DNA of 64,000 nucleotides from Bryobacterales bacterium (GCA_003167255.1 PMTR01000101.1:6697-70696); one strand, 5' to 3'. Numbered from the stretch's first letter, positions 34,790-44,122 are shown. Program-made: numbers and translations. The notes: a model not told the origin generated them from the letters alone.

Positions 34790-34939
34790 GCGTCGGGCGA
34801 CAGAGTCTTACGCCTCGTTCCGGGGCTCGCGGACTCAGGATTCGTTCCACACGGCTTACGCCGTGGGCTATCCTCTCTCGCCCTTGCGGGCTTGCCGGGC
34901 TGCGCCCGGCGCGACAGGCCAGGAGGCCTGTCCTACCGG
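34790..34939. repeat. Intergenic cluster of short hairpins
   Basis: Three short palindromes follow VapC: ACGGCTTACGCCGT (34851-34864), GCCGGGC/GCCCGGC with a TGC loop (34894-34910) and GACAGGCC/GGCCTGTC with a four-base loop (34913-34932). The last one uses the same GACAGGCC stem as copies near 63021. They lie between convergent genes, so some may act as terminators, but they look like the REP-type family seen elsewhere in this window. Confidence 0.7.
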
Positions 34940-37900
34940 TCACCGCAGTGCCGCCGACAACCGTACCACCTGGGTTGCTTCCACGGTAACCGGGCCCAAC
35001 AATCCCGAGGGCATCAACGGAGAATCCGCCGTGAACTTGGTGATATTGGTGCGCGTCAGACGCTGCTCCGCGGGCAAGCGCTGGTCGCCGATCAGCCGGT
35101 TCGGCCACAGATTCGTCACGGCGACCTCCAACTCGTTCCATCCCGGCCGGGCGGCGTTTCCCAGGGCCACCCGGAACGGCTTCTTCCACAGAATCCCCAG
35201 GTCCGTGCCATTGAGGCGGACTTCGGCGATCTCCCGCACTTCGCCCAGGTCCAGGTACCACGGATGGGCCGCATCCAGCTTGTCTGCGGGAAGGGAGAAG
35301 CGAGCCCGATACCGCGCCGTTCCCGAGTAATAGCGGATTCCCGGATCGGCGTTTTCGGTCCATGACGCCAACCGGTCCAGGCTGACGCTTGCAGGCGCTC
35401 CCCAGCCAGGCGTGAAGCCCAAAGTCCATGGGCCGCCGACCACGACCGGCGCTACCGCTGCGGCGACATCCGCCGACAGGGTCTGCCCGCCGGACAGTGT
35501 TACGCTGTAGTGCCCGGCCGCGCGCGTTTCCACATCGACGGCGCCATCGGGATTCCACCGGGGGACCACCGCCGAAATGCTTCCATTCCACAACACCTTG
35601 GAGATGTGCGGACCAGCCGGCTGCCGCAGCACCACGAACACGCTGCCGTTGGGCTCGAGCCATAGAGGCATGCGCGTGCGGCCGTCCGCCGTGGCATTGT
35701 AGACCGGTTGCGGCGCGACGCCGCCGCCATCGGCTTGCCACAGTTCCGGGGCCTTGCCGGCGGAACGCAATGTGACCTCGGCGAATAGAGGTTCCGGCCG
35801 CGTGTTGCGAATGAAGTAGATGTCCGCGCCGCCGGCCTGCCGGTGCACGTAGTCGAGCTGATTGCCGCCTTCCAGATCCGGCTCGACGCCCATCGCCGCC
35901 AGCACTTCGCGCGTAGTCTGCCCGCAGTACACGGAGCCTTTCCCGAAATGCCGCTGCTTGACGCCCGCCTGGCCGCAGTTGTCCCATACCTCGGCGGCAA
36001 TCGCGCGGACTTCCATATCGCCCGTCAGACCGATGGCTTCGACCGGCTTTGGACCCAGCACCGAGGCTCCATCGGCCACCAGTTTCCGCACCGCGCGGAT
36101 GGCGTCCAACGAAATCGCCGTGCGCCGAGGCAGCACCAGCAGCCGGTACGTCATCCCTTCGGGGAGCGCGATGCGCCCATCGCGCGCCGTCATGCGATGG
36201 GTCAGCACGTTCTCATCGGTGACGTCATAGTCGTATCCGGGAAGCACCTTGGCCGGGTCCGAACTCTTCAGCCGTACGAAGTTGGGGACCTGGTTGCCGT
36301 AGTAGTAGACTACGTCGGCCACCGGCTGGCCCTGCTGGAGCAGGAAGTCGCTGCGGTTGATATAGCCGATGAAGGCGGAGGCCTGGTTCCACCAGGTGAC
36401 GTTGGGGTTGAGGTGAGTTCCGGCGAAGTACTCCTGCCCCGGCAGCCCCATCTCCTTGGGAGACGACGTGAACGTGTGCCAGATCAGGCGGTTGAGGCCT
36501 TCGCAAAGAGCCTGGTCAAAGGTCTGCTTCAGGCCGGTCCCGGGCGCTTCCTCCCATTGCGGCCCGATGCTGGTCATACCCTCCGCGGCCGCAATCGTTT
36601 TCCCGTAAATGTGCGCGGCGCTCGACCCTTCCTTCATGAAAAAGCGCTCGTCATCGCGCGTGCGGTGTTCCGCCGAGGGCGCCCAGAATTCGGTCTGCGG
36701 AAAGGCGCCCACTCCCAGCGTCTCCAGGCCGTCTATCGGCGCCCCATGGGGTCCGCCCGATTCCGGATGGATCTCAAGCCCCGACTGCGCTGCCAGTTCC
36801 GCGAAGGCCACGTAGTGCTCGCTGATGATGAGGTCGCCCACCGTCCGCCGAAAGTCATTCAGAAACCGGTTGCTGGTCTGGCGATCACCGAGTATCCGGC
36901 CGGCGATCACGGGCAGGTAGGGCAGCAAGTCGTAGCCGCGGCGCTGGCGGAACTGCACGCGGAATTTGCCGGTCCAGTTCAGGCCGCCCAGTTCCCAACT
37001 GTCCGTCACCAGGTAGCGCAGGCTGCGGCCGATGTAGGGGCGGGCGTCGTCCAGCAGCGGAGCCACCACCTGCCGCCAGTAATTCTCCAGCTCACGGCGG
37101 TCCAGATAGTCGATGGCCAGGCCCTGCCAGGTGTTGCTCGACGTGGAGACCTTCGCGCCGGAAGCGGCATACCCCATGCGCAGGATCTCCCAGTTTCCAG
37201 CCGGCACTTGCCACCGGAATTCTCCATCCGGCGCGAGGCCGGAGGTCACGTCGCGGACATCGGCCGGCGACGCGTCTTGTTCGCCCTCGACCGCCGGGTA
37301 GTCTTCCAGCAGCGGCTCGGTCGGCGGCATCGACATGCCGAATTCCTGCGCTGCGCGTTTGATGGCGAGTTGCCGTATGGGCCTCCGCTCGCCCGGGAGC
37401 GCCGCGCCGTGGCGCAGCGGATAGGCCAGCACGGCGATATCGTGATACGCGCCGTTGGGAGCATCCGGTGGGCGCAGGGAACGCCGCAGGTCCGCCGGCC
37501 CCTCCACGCTGACGCGCGACCACACCAGCAGCTTGGCCCCCTGTTCCGGCGTCACCATGGGGCCGCCCAGGTTCCATCCGCTCAGGATATTGAGGCTCAA
37601 CTCCAGATTCAGCCGGCTGGCCTCGCGCAGGGCGTGTTTATAGAGCGTGCGCCATGGCGGGCTGCCGAATTCGGGGCCCGCCGGCGCGGGGCGGTTGTGC
37701 TGCTGCGCGCTTCCGTCGGCATCCACCAGCATGGCGCCCCCGTAGCCCTTGGCCTTCATCTCTTCCAGATCTCTGGTGATGGCCGCTTCGGTGGTGTTCC
37801 CGTTCAGCCACCACCAGTAACAACGCATGCGGGCCTCCGGCGGCGGATGGAGGAAGCCTTCCCGCAACGCGTCGCGGTTAGGCGCGCTCAAAATGGGGAC

Positions 37901-37969
37901 GGCCAGCGCCGCCACCAGGACCAGGCCGCCTGCATAGCGCAGGCGGCAGTCAGGTTTTGGCTGGTTCAT
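34940..37969 (-). CDS. Secreted glycoside hydrolase, family GH106 (alpha-L-rhamnosidase-like)
   Basis: 1009 residues from the ATG at 37969, which is followed by a basic N-terminus and a signal-like hydrophobic stretch (AGGLVLVAALAVPILSA). The N-terminal domain has MRCYWWWLNGNTTEAAI followed by DLEEMKAKGYGG, the pattern of GH106 enzymes, then WNLGGP and a large central (alpha/beta) region with DSWELGGLNW. The C-terminal 150 residues resemble a jelly roll (YLDLGEVREIAEVRLNGTDLG), as in the family's accessory domain. GH106 enzymes are alpha-L-rhamnosidases acting on rhamnogalacturonan or plant glycosides. It lies 19 bases downstream of the TonB receptor gene and is probably cotranscribed. Confidence 0.82.
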   Translation of the reverse strand: MNQPKPDCRLRYAGGLVLVAALAVPILSAPNRDALREGFLHPPPEARMRCYWWWLNGNTTEAAITRDLEEMKAKGYGGAMLVDADGSAQQHNRPAPAGPEFGSPPWRTLYKHALREASRLNLELSLNILSGWNLGGPMVTPEQGAKLLVWSRVSVEGPADLRRSLRPPDAPNGAYHDIAVLAYPLRHGAALPGERRPIRQLAIKRAAQEFGMSMPPTEPLLEDYPAVEGEQDASPADVRDVTSGLAPDGEFRWQVPAGNWEILRMGYAASGAKVSTSSNTWQGLAIDYLDRRELENYWRQVVAPLLDDARPYIGRSLRYLVTDSWELGGLNWTGKFRVQFRQRRGYDLLPYLPVIAGRILGDRQTSNRFLNDFRRTVGDLIISEHYVAFAELAAQSGLEIHPESGGPHGAPIDGLETLGVGAFPQTEFWAPSAEHRTRDDERFFMKEGSSAAHIYGKTIAAAEGMTSIGPQWEEAPGTGLKQTFDQALCEGLNRLIWHTFTSSPKEMGLPGQEYFAGTHLNPNVTWWNQASAFIGYINRSDFLLQQGQPVADVVYYYGNQVPNFVRLKSSDPAKVLPGYDYDVTDENVLTHRMTARDGRIALPEGMTYRLLVLPRRTAISLDAIRAVRKLVADGASVLGPKPVEAIGLTGDMEVRAIAAEVWDNCGQAGVKQRHFGKGSVYCGQTTREVLAAMGVEPDLEGGNQLDYVHRQAGGADIYFIRNTRPEPLFAEVTLRSAGKAPELWQADGGGVAPQPVYNATADGRTRMPLWLEPNGSVFVVLRQPAGPHISKVLWNGSISAVVPRWNPDGAVDVETRAAGHYSVTLSGGQTLSADVAAAVAPVVVGGPWTLGFTPGWGAPASVSLDRLASWTENADPGIRYYSGTARYRARFSLPADKLDAAHPWYLDLGEVREIAEVRLNGTDLGILWKKPFRVALGNAARPGWNELEVAVTNLWPNRLIGDQRLPAEQRLTRTNITKFTADSPLMPSGLLGPVTVEATQVVRLSAALR

Positions 37970-37988
37970 GGGAGCTTGCCCGGAAGCG

Positions 37989-40900
37989 TCAGAAGTTGAG
38001 CTTGAGCGCAAGCTCTACTATACGCGGATCGTTGACCTGCCCGATGCCGATCACACCGGACGTGGTGTTCGGACCACCGAAAATCGGCGTGTTCGCCAGG
38101 TTATAGGCGTTGGCTCGGAACTGCAGTTTGGCCTTCTCGTGGAACTGGAACGTCTTGAACAACGACAAGTCCATGGTGGTGGGAACTTCGGTGCGGACGC
38201 CGGGCAGCACAGTGCTCAACGTGCGCAGCGTGTACAGCGGTGTCTGGATGAAAGCCACCGGCTGGTTGGCGTCGATGCAGTTTTGCCGCGCGCCCGTGGT
38301 GCTCACAGTGCAGGTGTCAAACCACTGCTGATACGTCGGGTTGGCCAGCTTTGGGTTGATACCGGTGGAAAATACGCCACCCGGCGCGCTCACCAGGGAC
38401 CCGTTGAGATACCGGATAATGCCATTGGCTTCCCAGCCGCCCAGCACGTTGTGCAGGAGGCCCTTGCTGTTCGCGAGAATCGGCAGCATGTAAGTCATGC
38501 TCAAGGTGAGGACCTTGCTCGGCTCGCCGGCCTGGACGCGGGCCAACATCGTCCAATCGTCCTGGTCGTTCAGGTATCCGGTCGACTGCATGATCTTATC
38601 CCAGGTGTAGCTGAGCCGTCCCTGCAGGCCACCCGCGAAGCGCTTCTCCACCGAAACTTGCAGCGAGTTGTAAAGACTCGCCCCAATGGGGTGCGTGGAT
38701 TCGGTGACGCCGCCGAATTCGGGGAACGGAATCTGCAGGCTCTGGTAGGCGACAGTGGCGTTGTTCAGGCTGGATCCGGGGATCTTGCCGGCCATGGGAT
38801 TCGGCACCTGCCCCACCAGCGTCGTGCTGGGTACCGGAGGGGTGCCGCCGGGCAGCACATAGAACGAGCGCGGCAGGAAATTGATAGCCTTGGAGACCGA
38901 CAACTGCGTGGCATCGTTGCCCGCGAAGGCCACTTCCAACAGGGTATGCCCGGGCAGTTGCTGCTGCACGGCCAAGGAGTAGTTGTAGACCTTAGGAATC
39001 GTGCGGTTGGGATCGGCGAACGAGAACCCCTGTCCGAGCTGCGTAGCCAGGCCCAGGGTGCTGCCGGTGGGCGCAAGGATCCCGCCCGGGAACGGAGTGG
39101 TCAGGCCGTTGGCCGGAGTCAGGCCGGCGTCGTTGGAGGTTACGTAGCCGGTGTTGGCGCTGAAGCCGGTGTTCCCGCCGGTCTGGAACGTGACGGAATA
39201 ATTCGTGCCGAAACCGCCGCGCAGCACCGTATCCTTAAACAGCCGGTACGACGCGCCGACGCGGGGTCCAAAGTTGTTCAGGTCCCGTTTGAACGGCAGA
39301 CGCTGGCTGCTGCTGGTGAACAGCAGGCCGCCTTTCAGTGTGAGGCCGGGTACTTGCGACTGCAGCGGGTTTGTGGCATTGATGTCGAACCCCGCGTTCT
39401 GGCGGTTATAGCGTTCGCTCATGGGCGATTCGTATTCCCAGCGGAGCCCCAGGTTGAGGGTCAGCTTGGGGGTGACGCGCCAGTCGTCCTGCACGAAGAA
39501 CCCTTCATAGATCTGCTGGAATGCCGACGCGATCGTAGCGCTGTATTGGCCGCCCGAAGGCCAGCCCAGCAGCAGCGAAGCGAACGGGTTGCCGGCGGTG
39601 GCGCTGCTGGTTAGCGCATTCTGCTGCGTGAACCCGGCGCTGAAGCTGAAGGGATTGATGCTGGATACGGGAGTGTTGTTGTTGGCCTTCATCACGTACA
39701 ACTCGCCGCCCATCTTCAAACTGTGTTTGCCGATGGTCTTGTTGACGGTTCCGGAAAGCGAATGGTCGAGGGTGGTGGTGTACTGGCTGGTGGTGGGGGT
39801 GCCGGTGCCGGCATTGCCGATTGTCCCCGTGTAGCCGCCCGAGATGTTCAGGCCGGGGTAGTTCACGTGCGACACCTGCGAGATGAACTGCGGCGTAAAT
39901 CCCAGCTTGCTGATGTCGTAGTTGTCGCCGTAGAGCCCGACCTGGAAGGGATGGAAGATGAACCCGTATTTCACGTCCAGAACGGTGTTGGGCGAGAGAG
40001 TATTGGTCCAGTCGATGCTGCCTCCGTGGTTGTTGCGAAAGTGCAGGTAGCCGGGGCTGGCGGCGGGGTTCGCCCATCCATAATCGGGAAAGAGCTGGTG
40101 TCGCACGTTGGAGAATCCCATCATGGTCAGCCGGTTTGTGGTGTTGATCTGGTGGTCCACGCGGGAGGAGATCGAGTGATACTTGTCCTGCTGCGAGTTC
40201 GGGCTGACCACGTAATTGTTGAACCCGCCGAGGGTCCCCGCAAGGTTGGGCAACGGATAATCGTTGATCAGGGCCTGACCGATCTTGTTGATGCTGGTAC
40301 TCGGAATTTTGTTGTTCGGGAACGGCTGCCGGATGTACTGGCCGTTAGTGAGGGTGTAGCTCGAGGGGTCGTAGATGAGGACTGGCGTGCCGCTGGCGTT
40401 GACTAGGCCCGAAAAGTCGCCTGTGCGCTCTGCCGCCGTCGGGTACGACGCGGTATAGGGCAGCGGACTGGCGTTGCGGATCCACTCCATGTTGAACATG
40501 AAGAAAGTCTTATCCTTGCCGTTATAGATCTTCGGAATGCGCACCGGCCCGTCGATCACGAATCCCGGCTGGTTCCAGCGCATCACGCCGCGCGCGTTCC
40601 TGGCCGCGTTGCCGGCGAAACTGTTGGCGTTCAGTTTGTCGTTGCGGAAAAACTCGTACAAAGAGCCGTGCAGCGTGTTGGTTCCACCCTTCAGGACGGC
40701 ATTGACCACCGTGCCGCTGCTGTGGCCGTATTGCGCATCATACATGTGGGTCTGCACCGTGACTTCCTCGACGGAGTCGGGCGAAGGCACAAAGCCGACG
40801 TAGATGGCCGCCGAAGCCCGCTCCTCCGGCGCGTTGGGGATGCCGTTCAGCATGATCTGGTATTGGCTGCCGATGCCTTCCGACGACATCTGCGCCGACG

Positions 40901-41459
40901 CGCCGTCGAACGGGCGGCCGAATCCACTCGCCGTCGATGTGGTGTTCAGCGCCGTATACATTCCCGTGGCCAGGTCGGCCAGCATGTACGTGTTGCGGCC
41001 CATGATGGGCAGGTCTCTGGCCTCGATGGTGTTGATGGTCTGGCCCATGGAGGCAGTAGCGGTTCTGAGCTGTTCCGTTTCCGCCGTGACGTTCACGCTC
41101 TCGGTGATGGCGCCCACCTCCAGCTTGAGGTCCATTTGGACTTTATCGCCGGCGTGCACTTCGATGTGCTCGTGCACCGCCTGCTTGAAGCCGGTAACCG
41201 TCGCCTTTATTGTGTAGGTGCCGGGCAGCAGGAATGGAACGGTATAAACCCCGGCGTCGTTCGTGCGGGCCGTGGTAGCTGCGGACGTATCGATGTTGCG
41301 GACCTCGATCTCGGCTCTTGGCACCGCGGCGCCGGAAACGTCAACTACCGTACCTGTGATGGTTCCGCGAAACTCCTGTCCCAGCAGCGGGACAGCCAAT
41401 AGTAAACCCGTTGCGAGGGCGGCTTGCAGTGCACTCTTGAACGTTGTCAACAGGGACAT
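37989..41459 (-). CDS. TonB-dependent receptor with carboxypeptidase-regulatory-like N-terminal domain
   Basis: 1156 residues from the ATG at 41459, preceded by GGAGGAAAG. A signal peptide is followed by an Ig-like carboxypeptidase-regulatory domain (about residues 30-120; FRGTITGTVVDVSG, then GVYTVPFLLPGTYTI), a plug-like segment (residues 130-240) and a long beta-barrel ending in ELALKLNF with a terminal phenylalanine. Such Oar-like receptors import large substrates or carry adhesive functions and are very numerous in Acidobacteria. With the GH106 enzyme after it, glycan uptake is likely. A TonB box cannot be placed with confidence. Confidence 0.92.
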   Translation of the reverse strand: MSLLTTFKSALQAALATGLLLAVPLLGQEFRGTITGTVVDVSGAAVPRAEIEVRNIDTSAATTARTNDAGVYTVPFLLPGTYTIKATVTGFKQAVHEHIEVHAGDKVQMDLKLEVGAITESVNVTAETEQLRTATASMGQTINTIEARDLPIMGRNTYMLADLATGMYTALNTTSTASGFGRPFDGASAQMSSEGIGSQYQIMLNGIPNAPEERASAAIYVGFVPSPDSVEEVTVQTHMYDAQYGHSSGTVVNAVLKGGTNTLHGSLYEFFRNDKLNANSFAGNAARNARGVMRWNQPGFVIDGPVRIPKIYNGKDKTFFMFNMEWIRNASPLPYTASYPTAAERTGDFSGLVNASGTPVLIYDPSSYTLTNGQYIRQPFPNNKIPSTSINKIGQALINDYPLPNLAGTLGGFNNYVVSPNSQQDKYHSISSRVDHQINTTNRLTMMGFSNVRHQLFPDYGWANPAASPGYLHFRNNHGGSIDWTNTLSPNTVLDVKYGFIFHPFQVGLYGDNYDISKLGFTPQFISQVSHVNYPGLNISGGYTGTIGNAGTGTPTTSQYTTTLDHSLSGTVNKTIGKHSLKMGGELYVMKANNNTPVSSINPFSFSAGFTQQNALTSSATAGNPFASLLLGWPSGGQYSATIASAFQQIYEGFFVQDDWRVTPKLTLNLGLRWEYESPMSERYNRQNAGFDINATNPLQSQVPGLTLKGGLLFTSSSQRLPFKRDLNNFGPRVGASYRLFKDTVLRGGFGTNYSVTFQTGGNTGFSANTGYVTSNDAGLTPANGLTTPFPGGILAPTGSTLGLATQLGQGFSFADPNRTIPKVYNYSLAVQQQLPGHTLLEVAFAGNDATQLSVSKAINFLPRSFYVLPGGTPPVPSTTLVGQVPNPMAGKIPGSSLNNATVAYQSLQIPFPEFGGVTESTHPIGASLYNSLQVSVEKRFAGGLQGRLSYTWDKIMQSTGYLNDQDDWTMLARVQAGEPSKVLTLSMTYMLPILANSKGLLHNVLGGWEANGIIRYLNGSLVSAPGGVFSTGINPKLANPTYQQWFDTCTVSTTGARQNCIDANQPVAFIQTPLYTLRTLSTVLPGVRTEVPTTMDLSLFKTFQFHEKAKLQFRANAYNLANTPIFGGPNTTSGVIGIGQVNDPRIVELALKLNF

Positions 41460-41548
41460 CACTTTCCTCCATTGCGAGAAACTGGTAAGAGATACCCTTT
41501 GATACATCCGCACCTCCGCTGGGGGAAGTGTTTCTCCTGTTTCCTAAC

Positions 41549-41577
41549 GTTTGCAAACTGTTCGAAAGCGGTATAAT
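41549..41577 (+). promoter_or_regulatory. Promoter with overlapping palindrome for the divergent regulator
   Basis: A -10 TATAAT at 41572-41577 lies 15 bases after TTGCAA (41551-41556). The perfect palindrome GTTTGCAAAC (41549-41558) covers the -35 region and could be an operator. Transcription would begin near 41584, so the ATG at 41593 would have a leader of about nine bases without a Shine-Dalgarno sequence, which is almost leaderless. The TonB receptor promoter must lie in the same 133-base gap. Confidence 0.55.
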
Positions 41578-41592
41578 TTACTCGTAATTTCA

Positions 41593-42870
41593 ATGCTTAC
41601 TTCGGAACCTCCGGTTTCGGAAAATGAAAAGCGGGACGCCCTGGATGCGGCCCTGAACAGCCACACCTTCGCCCGTTCGGCACAGCTTCGGGCACTGTTA
41701 CGCTACATCTGCGAGCGGGAGATGGCCGGCCATTCAGACAACTTGACCGAATACGAGATCGCCGTCGATGTCCTGGGCCGCCGCAAGGACTTTAGTCTCA
41801 CCGAAGATTCCTCGGTCCGCAACCGGGCCTACGAATTGCGCCAGCGTTTGGAAAAGTACTACTCCAGCGAGCAGTCTCAGACGGCCTTGCGGATTCAGAT
41901 TCCCCGCGGCGGCTATGTGCCGTACTATACACGCGCCGTGCCCGCGGCAGTCCCGGAAACTAAACCGGCTTTGGAACTCCACGAAAGAACCAGGCGCTTC
42001 CCGCTCGGGGCACTGGCCGCGGTTGCCGTAATTGCCTCGGTTCTGGGCTATGCCGGAGGCTGGCTCCTGACTCGCCAGCGTCCCCCTCAAGTCCTGAAAG
42101 AGGCCTGGGGGCCCCTGTCCGAACCCGGCGACCAACTGCTCATCTCCATCGCTACCAATTTCCACATGATGGTGCGGCCGCACATCCAGCCGCACCCATG
42201 GCGCTTCCCGGCGCCCGAGCAACTGTATTCGATTTACGGTTCGAACCGCCCGCTCCAGCCAGGCACCCCCATATACATGGAGCCGGCGCAACTGTCCGTC
42301 CCCCTGGCGGAACTTGCCGCCGCCGCCACCTTGAGCAACATGCGGACGGCTTTTGGAGGGACCTACCAGATTCTCCCCGAATCCGAATCCCCTGCGGCCG
42401 CCTTGCGCGGACGCAATTCGTTCCTGATCGGCTCCGGCACCAACAGCCGAGCCGCCTCCATGCTGCTGCGAAATCTGGCCCTGACCATCGATTACACCGA
42501 CACCGAGCAGTTTGGAGTCATCGACCAGCGAAAGCCGGCTGGGCAGAATATATTGTTCGTCTCACAACCGACTGGAGACCCGGTGGCTTCGGTCCAGTAC
42601 GGGTTGTTTTCCGTGATCACCGCCGCGGACTCCTCGGGGAGGGCCAGGCGCACTGTGGTCTTATCCGGATCCGGCTCGGCCGGCGTTCAGGCCGCGGTGG
42701 AGTTCTTTTGCTCGCCGGCCCGCATGCGGGAACTGCGGGGCCGCCTCCAGGCAGCCGGTCTGCCCGGTTTTCCGCCCACATACCAGGTGGTCGTCCGGTG
42801 CGAGACATCCGGCACACGCCTGATTTCCTACGAGTATGCCACTCACGTAGTGAGCCAGCCCGCGCGCTAA
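41593..42870 (+). CDS. Membrane-anchored winged-helix transcriptional regulator
   Basis: 425 residues from the ATG at 41593; a GTG/ATG at 41551 would start inside the promoter. The N-terminal part is a winged-helix-type DNA-binding region seen in many acidobacterial proteins: FARSAQLRALLRYICE, then DVLGRRKDF, SSVRNRAYELRQRLEKYY and IQIPRGGYVPYY (residues 25-115). A single membrane segment (about residues 136-160; LGALAAVAVIASVLGYAGGWLL) is followed by a 265-residue extracytoplasmic part of unknown fold. It is divergent from the TonB receptor/GH106 operon and probably senses substrate outside and controls that operon. Confidence 0.82.
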   Translation: MLTSEPPVSENEKRDALDAALNSHTFARSAQLRALLRYICEREMAGHSDNLTEYEIAVDVLGRRKDFSLTEDSSVRNRAYELRQRLEKYYSSEQSQTALRIQIPRGGYVPYYTRAVPAAVPETKPALELHERTRRFPLGALAAVAVIASVLGYAGGWLLTRQRPPQVLKEAWGPLSEPGDQLLISIATNFHMMVRPHIQPHPWRFPAPEQLYSIYGSNRPLQPGTPIYMEPAQLSVPLAELAAAATLSNMRTAFGGTYQILPESESPAAALRGRNSFLIGSGTNSRAASMLLRNLALTIDYTDTEQFGVIDQRKPAGQNILFVSQPTGDPVASVQYGLFSVITAADSSGRARRTVVLSGSGSAGVQAAVEFFCSPARMRELRGRLQAAGLPGFPPTYQVVVRCETSGTRLISYEYATHVVSQPAR

Positions 42871-42898
42871 GGGCTCGTTCCGAAACAACCATTCCAAA

Positions 42899-42955
42899 CG
42901 CTCCCTCACGGTCGCGGCTCCGATGGGCATTCAGAGCCGCGACCGTAAGGGAGCG
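42899..42955. repeat. Inverted pair of the GAGCCGCGACCGT repeat
   Basis: Two 22-base arms face each other: 42899-42920 (reads CGCTCCCT then ACGGTCGCGGCTC) and 42934-42955 (GAGCCGCGACCGT then AGGGAGCG), with one mismatch and a 13-base loop. Further copies occur at 43062-43083, in the hemW gene at 45487-45508 and at 55056-55077. This is a repeat family of REP type. Confidence 0.85.
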
Positions 42956-43061
42956 ATCGCGGGCCACTGAATCGGTTATTTCCTGACAAGTACTAAGTCC
43001 GTGGTTTCAGAAGTTCGTTCACGTATCCAAAACCGCTTGCTGACGCGCGCAGCTCGTATGC

Positions 43062-43083
43062 GAGCCGCGACCGTGAGGGAGCG
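43062..43083. repeat. Single copy of the GAGCCGCGACCGT repeat
   Basis: A single 22-base unit (GAGCCGCGACCGT, one variable base, GAGGGAGCG-like end) lies about 37 bases before the stop codon of the histidine phosphatase gene (43120). The surrounding 120 bases contain no gene. Confidence 0.8.
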
Positions 43084-43119
43084 GTCTTCGAGGCCAGGAG
43101 GCAGGTCCCGTGGCTGCCC

Positions 43120-43680
43120 CTACTTCTTCTTGGGGACCATCATAGGCTGCTTGCGCATCGCCGGATCACCCGCCGCGGACGCGGCGCCATAGTGCAGCCG
43201 TAACAGCGAGACGTTCTTCCCGGAAATCGTCAGGACAAACAGGGAATCGTATTCGCTGTCTTCGATCTTCACGGCGGGGCCGCCGAGCGCGGCGATAATC
43301 TCCGGCACCGTATTGCTGTGACCCACCACCAGCACGACGCCGTCTTTGTGCCGGCGGATGGCGGCCACCAGATCCGGCGTTTTCTTGGCGTCGATGCGCT
43401 GCGGAGTCAGATGCAGCAGTGACGCCAGTGGTTCGGCGGTCTGCTGGGTGCGAAGGTAATCGGTCACGTAGATCGACGTCACGCCGGAGGCTGACAACAT
43501 CGCCGCCAGCGCTTCCGCCCGCTGGCGGCCCTCGGCGGTGAGCGGTGGATCTTCGGCCGGACTCGCGGCCTTTTCGGCATGGCGCACCAGGATCACGGTC
43601 TCCGCGCAGGGAGCGGGCAACACTAGCAGCAGGCCGGCCAGGACAAGGCCGGCCCATCGGAGAGTGGTTCTCGAGTTCAT
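43120..43680 (-). CDS. Secreted histidine phosphatase (SixA/phosphoglycerate mutase-like)
   Basis: 186 residues. A signal-like N-terminus (LVLAGLLLVLPAPCA) is followed by VILVRHAEK with the phospho-accepting His34 and Arg33, and VVGHSNTVPE carrying the second histidine. The short length (SixA-like core) and the signal suggest a periplasmic or lipid-side phosphatase. The gene starts seven bases after the SHOCT-like gene, so it is the third gene of that operon. Its substrate is not known. Confidence 0.85.
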   Translation of the reverse strand: MNSRTTLRWAGLVLAGLLLVLPAPCAETVILVRHAEKAASPAEDPPLTAEGRQRAEALAAMLSASGVTSIYVTDYLRTQQTAEPLASLLHLTPQRIDAKKTPDLVAAIRRHKDGVVLVVGHSNTVPEIIAALGGPAVKIEDSEYDSLFVLTISGKNVSLLRLHYGAASAAGDPAMRKQPMMVPKKK

Positions 43681-43687
43681 GGCGCGG

Positions 43688-44122
43688 TTACTCGCAGAAG
43701 AGGCGGACCTTGGTCTTGCCCTTGTCGTCGATATCCACAGTGAGATCGTCGAGGTGGCCGATCACTTCATCCAGGTTGTCGGAAGTGATCTGGCCCAAAT
43801 CGAAGGGCACGCCGTCCTGCCGCAGCGCCGCGTTCACGCGCTCGCGCGCCTGCTTGGGAATCAGGCCGGTCAACTTCACCCCGGCTCGCAGCATCCCCAA
43901 AGGCACGCGGAAGTCCACGTTGACCGGGTCTCCATGCTTGTTGTGATCGGTCACCACCACGCGAACGTACTTCGGCTTGGCCTTGGACGCCTGCTCGGCC
44001 GCGCCCGGCGCACCCGCTGGCGGCGCCTCGTTCTCCAAAGCCGCGATCAGGCGCTCAGCCTCATTGGCGGTGATCTGCCCCTGCGCCAGCATGTTCAATA
44101 TCTTCATTCGATTCTCGTTCAT
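43688..44122 (-). CDS. SHOCT-like domain protein
   Basis: 144 residues from the ATG at 44122, with GGAG about eight bases upstream; a longer frame to 44236 overlaps the previous gene and is unlikely. The N-terminus (MKILNMLAQGQITANEAERLIAALE) is the short helical domain found at the ends of many bacterial envelope-stress and LiaF/YvlB-type proteins. An alanine/proline linker and a beta-rich C-terminal domain (RVPLGMLRAGVKLTG, DLTVDIDDKGKTKVRLFCE) follow. Ten bases after the DUF2089 gene. Confidence 0.72.
   Translation of the reverse strand: MNENRMKILNMLAQGQITANEAERLIAALENEAPPAGAPGAAEQASKAKPKYVRVVVTDHNKHGDPVNVDFRVPLGMLRAGVKLTGLIPKQARERVNAALRQDGVPFDLGQITSDNLDEVIGHLDDLTVDIDDKGKTKVRLFCE

Noticed and set aside
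34790-34939. tRNA gene
   Set aside because: Hairpins do not form a cloverleaf and no TTC-type T-loop or CCA-type end is present.
35843-37999. 718-codon open frame on the + strand opposite the GH106 gene
   Set aside because: Antisense frame in a GC-rich gene; the - strand protein has a signal sequence and family motifs, while this frame is arginine-rich without motifs.
37968-39614. 548-codon open frame on the + strand opposite the TonB receptor
   Set aside because: Shadow of the receptor's codon bias; no ribosome site, no conserved motifs.
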